From the NCBI GenBank assembly GCA_019750475.1, contig JAIEOO010000186.1, positions 1 to 34,006 of the forward strand: 34,006 nucleotides of DNA. The letters run 5' to 3'. Below, piece by piece: positions 32,591 to 34,006 of this stretch. A model generated the notes under the pieces. That model was not told the origin of the DNA, ran no database searches, and worked only from the letters and a program-made list of their open reading frames with translations. The stretch comes from Acetobacteraceae bacterium. Its GTDB lineage: Bacteria > Pseudomonadota > Alphaproteobacteria > Acetobacterales > Acetobacteraceae. How positions within the stretch are numbered: the stretch's first letter is position 1; each line of letters begins with the position of its first letter. The position numbers were made by a program, and so were the translations under genes.

Positions 32591-33306
32591 GCCCCTTCGC
32601 CGTCGAGAACCTGACGGTCCGCTACGGGGAGCGCCCGGCGCTCACGGCGGTGACCTGGGCGATGGAGCCGGGGCTGACCGCCATCCTCGGGCCGAACGGG
32701 GCGGGGAAATCCACGCTGCTCAAGGCGGCGCTGGGCCTGGTGCCGGCCGAAGCCGGCGCGGTGCGCTTCCTGGGGCAATCCCTCGACGCCGCGCGGTCGC
32801 GCGTCGCCTATCTGCCGCAGCGCGCCGCGGTGGATTGGGACTTCCCGGCCTCGGCGCTCGATGTGGTGTGCATGGCGCGCTACCGCCGGATGCGCTGGTG
32901 GGGCCGCGTGCCGCGCGCCGAGCGCGAGGCGGCGATGGCCGCGCTGGCGGAGGTGGGGATGGCCGATTTCGCCGCCCGCCCCATCGGCCGCCTCTCGGGC
33001 GGGCAGCAGCAGCGCGTCTTCCTCGCGCGGGCGCTGGCGCAGGAGGCCGAGCTGTTCCTGATGGACGAGCCGCTGGCCGCGGTGGACGCGGTGACCGAGC
33101 GCACCATCCTCGCGACGCTGCATCGCCTGGCCGCGGCCGGGAAGAGCGTGGCGATGGTCCACCACGACCTCTCGGCCGTCGCCGACCATTTCTCCCACGT
33201 GCTGCTGCTCGCCGGGCGGGTGGTGGCGGCGGGGCCCGTCGCCCAGGCCTTCACCGCCGAGACCATCGCCGAGGCCTTCGGCGCGCGGGCCTTCGTGCCC
33301 GCATGA
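32587..33306 (+). CDS. Metal ABC importer ATP-binding protein
   Basis: This 239-residue ABC ATPase has Walker A GPNGAGKS at 35-42, Q-loop Q78 (YLPQRAAVDWDFP), signature LSGGQ at 136-140, Walker B LFLMDEP with D160 and E161, and a switch His in AMVHHDLSAV. The text after the Q-loop is typical of the MntB/ZnuC/TroB group. Start GTG 32587 and stop 33306 overlap both neighbours by 4 nt, so the three genes are translated in concert. Confidence 0.93.
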   Translation: MSPFAVENLTVRYGERPALTAVTWAMEPGLTAILGPNGAGKSTLLKAALGLVPAEAGAVRFLGQSLDAARSRVAYLPQRAAVDWDFPASALDVVCMARYRRMRWWGRVPRAEREAAMAALAEVGMADFAARPIGRLSGGQQQRVFLARALAQEAELFLMDEPLAAVDAVTERTILATLHRLAAAGKSVAMVHHDLSAVADHFSHVLLLAGRVVAAGPVAQAFTAETIAEAFGARAFVPA

Positions 33307-34006
33307 CCTACAACACCGCGGTCGTGGTGCTGGGCTGCGCGGCGCTGGGGCTGGCGTCGGGCGCCGTCGGCGTCTTCGCGCTGCTGCGGGGGCGGGCCTT
33401 GCTGGCGGACGCCATCGGCCACGCCGCGCTGCCGGGCGTGGTCGCGGCTTCCCTCGTGCTGGCGCTGGCGGGCGGGGATCCTCGCGCGCTGGCGCCCCTG
33501 CTGCTGGGGGCGGCGCTGGCCGGCGCGCTGGGTCTCTGGGCGGTGCGCGGCCTGACGGCGACGGGGCGCATCCGGCAGGACGCCGCCATCGCCGTGGTGC
33601 TGGCGAGCTTCTACGCCCTCGGCACGGTCGGGCTTTCGGTGGCGCAGGCCCTGCCCTCCGCCGCCCAGGCCGGGCTGTCGCGCTTCATCCTCGGCCAGGC
33701 GGCGACGATGACGGCGGCGGATGCGCTGCTCGCCGCGGGGTTGGCGCTGGCGTGCCTGGTGCTGCTCGCGGCCTTCTTCCACCCGCTGCGGCTGCTCTGC
33801 TTCGACGTCGAGGCGGCCCGGGTGCAGGGCTGGAGCGTCGGCGCCCTGGACGCGCTGCTGCTGGGGCTCGTGCTCGCGGTCTGCGTCGCGGGGCTGCCGG
33901 CGGTGGGGCTCGTGCTCGTCGTGGCGCTGCTGGTGGTGCCGGCGGCGGCGGCGCGGCTGGTCGCCACCCGGCTGCCGGCGGTGGTGCTGCTCTCGGCCGG
34001 GCTGGG
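33303..34006 (+). CDS. Metal ABC importer permease (cut by window end)
   Basis: The frame opens at ATG 33303 inside the ATPase stop (ATGA) and runs off the window after 234 codons. It has the TroC/ZnuB/MntC layout: helices with GVFALLRGRALLADAIGHAALPG near residue 25, then QDAAIAVVLASFYALG near 90, LSRFILGQAATMT near 128 and the conserved VVALLVVPAAAARLVA at the end. It forms the inner-membrane channel for Zn2+ or Mn2+. A second permease may follow outside the window. Confidence 0.92.
   Translation, partial: MTYNTAVVVLGCAALGLASGAVGVFALLRGRALLADAIGHAALPGVVAASLVLALAGGDPRALAPLLLGAALAGALGLWAVRGLTATGRIRQDAAIAVVLASFYALGTVGLSVAQALPSAAQAGLSRFILGQAATMTAADALLAAGLALACLVLLAAFFHPLRLLCFDVEAARVQGWSVGALDALLLGLVLAVCVAGLPAVGLVLVVALLVVPAAAARLVATRLPAVVLLSAGL

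Overview
The window is a GC-rich chromosomal segment. Its dense genes, strong codon bias and gene orders suggest an alphaproteobacterium, most likely Acetobacteraceae (Roseomonas-like). The clues are acnA divergent from ccmAB, the order rpsF-rpsR-DUF2232-rplI, the block ctaC-ctaD-ctaB-coxF-ctaG-ctaE-SURF1, and three orphan Bug-type (TctC-like) solute-binding proteins. This placement is inferred from gene content; no search was run.

Layout. 1-4767: end of an unknown gene, a small secreted protein, the cytochrome c maturation exporter genes ccmB and ccmA, and divergent aconitase acnA with a strong terminator. 4781-5492: a PIN-toxin/antitoxin pair whose toxin seems to start at CTG. 5512-10990: a minus-strand catabolic/transport run (acyl-CoA dehydrogenase, Bug, LysE exporter, Bug, amidohydrolase) with 4-nt overlaps. 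11122-12066: an extended SDR epimerase/dehydratase. 12147-14399: the rpsF-rpsR-DUF2232-rplI ribosomal operon. 14590-16803: a third Bug protein and a DUF1177 protein, with a probable LysR remnant between them. 16831-20289: Kef-type antiporter lacking an RCK domain, M32 carboxypeptidase and SURF1. 20462-25835: aa3-type cytochrome c oxidase structural and assembly genes, including a 42-residue CoxF-like protein and a large palindromic element. 26020-26340: an ArsR/SmtB repressor with a complete zinc-type alpha-5 site, just upstream of the oxidase operon.

26391-31485 is the most unusual part. A three-gene minus-strand module is present twice in tandem: a helix-turn-helix regulator, a small exported protein made of N-G pentapeptide repeats, and a 38-39 residue membrane peptide. 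The copies share the tail of the repeat protein, most of the membrane peptide, the regulator N-terminus, a 50-nt spacer with a 9-bp hairpin, and repeat-rich regions upstream of the repeat-protein genes. The downstream copy runs directly into a DevC-type ABC permease (2-nt gap) and an ADYC-like cysteine-rich secreted protein (13-nt gap), suggesting a regulated envelope or export system. I know of no description of this arrangement.

31631-34006: a TroA/ZnuA-type metal ABC importer (binding protein, ATPase, permease cut by the window end). Its binding protein has no ATG/GTG/TTG start that keeps the signal peptide and probably begins at CTG beside a GAAGGA ribosome site and a small hairpin.

No tRNA, rRNA, CRISPR array, insertion sequence or replication origin was seen.
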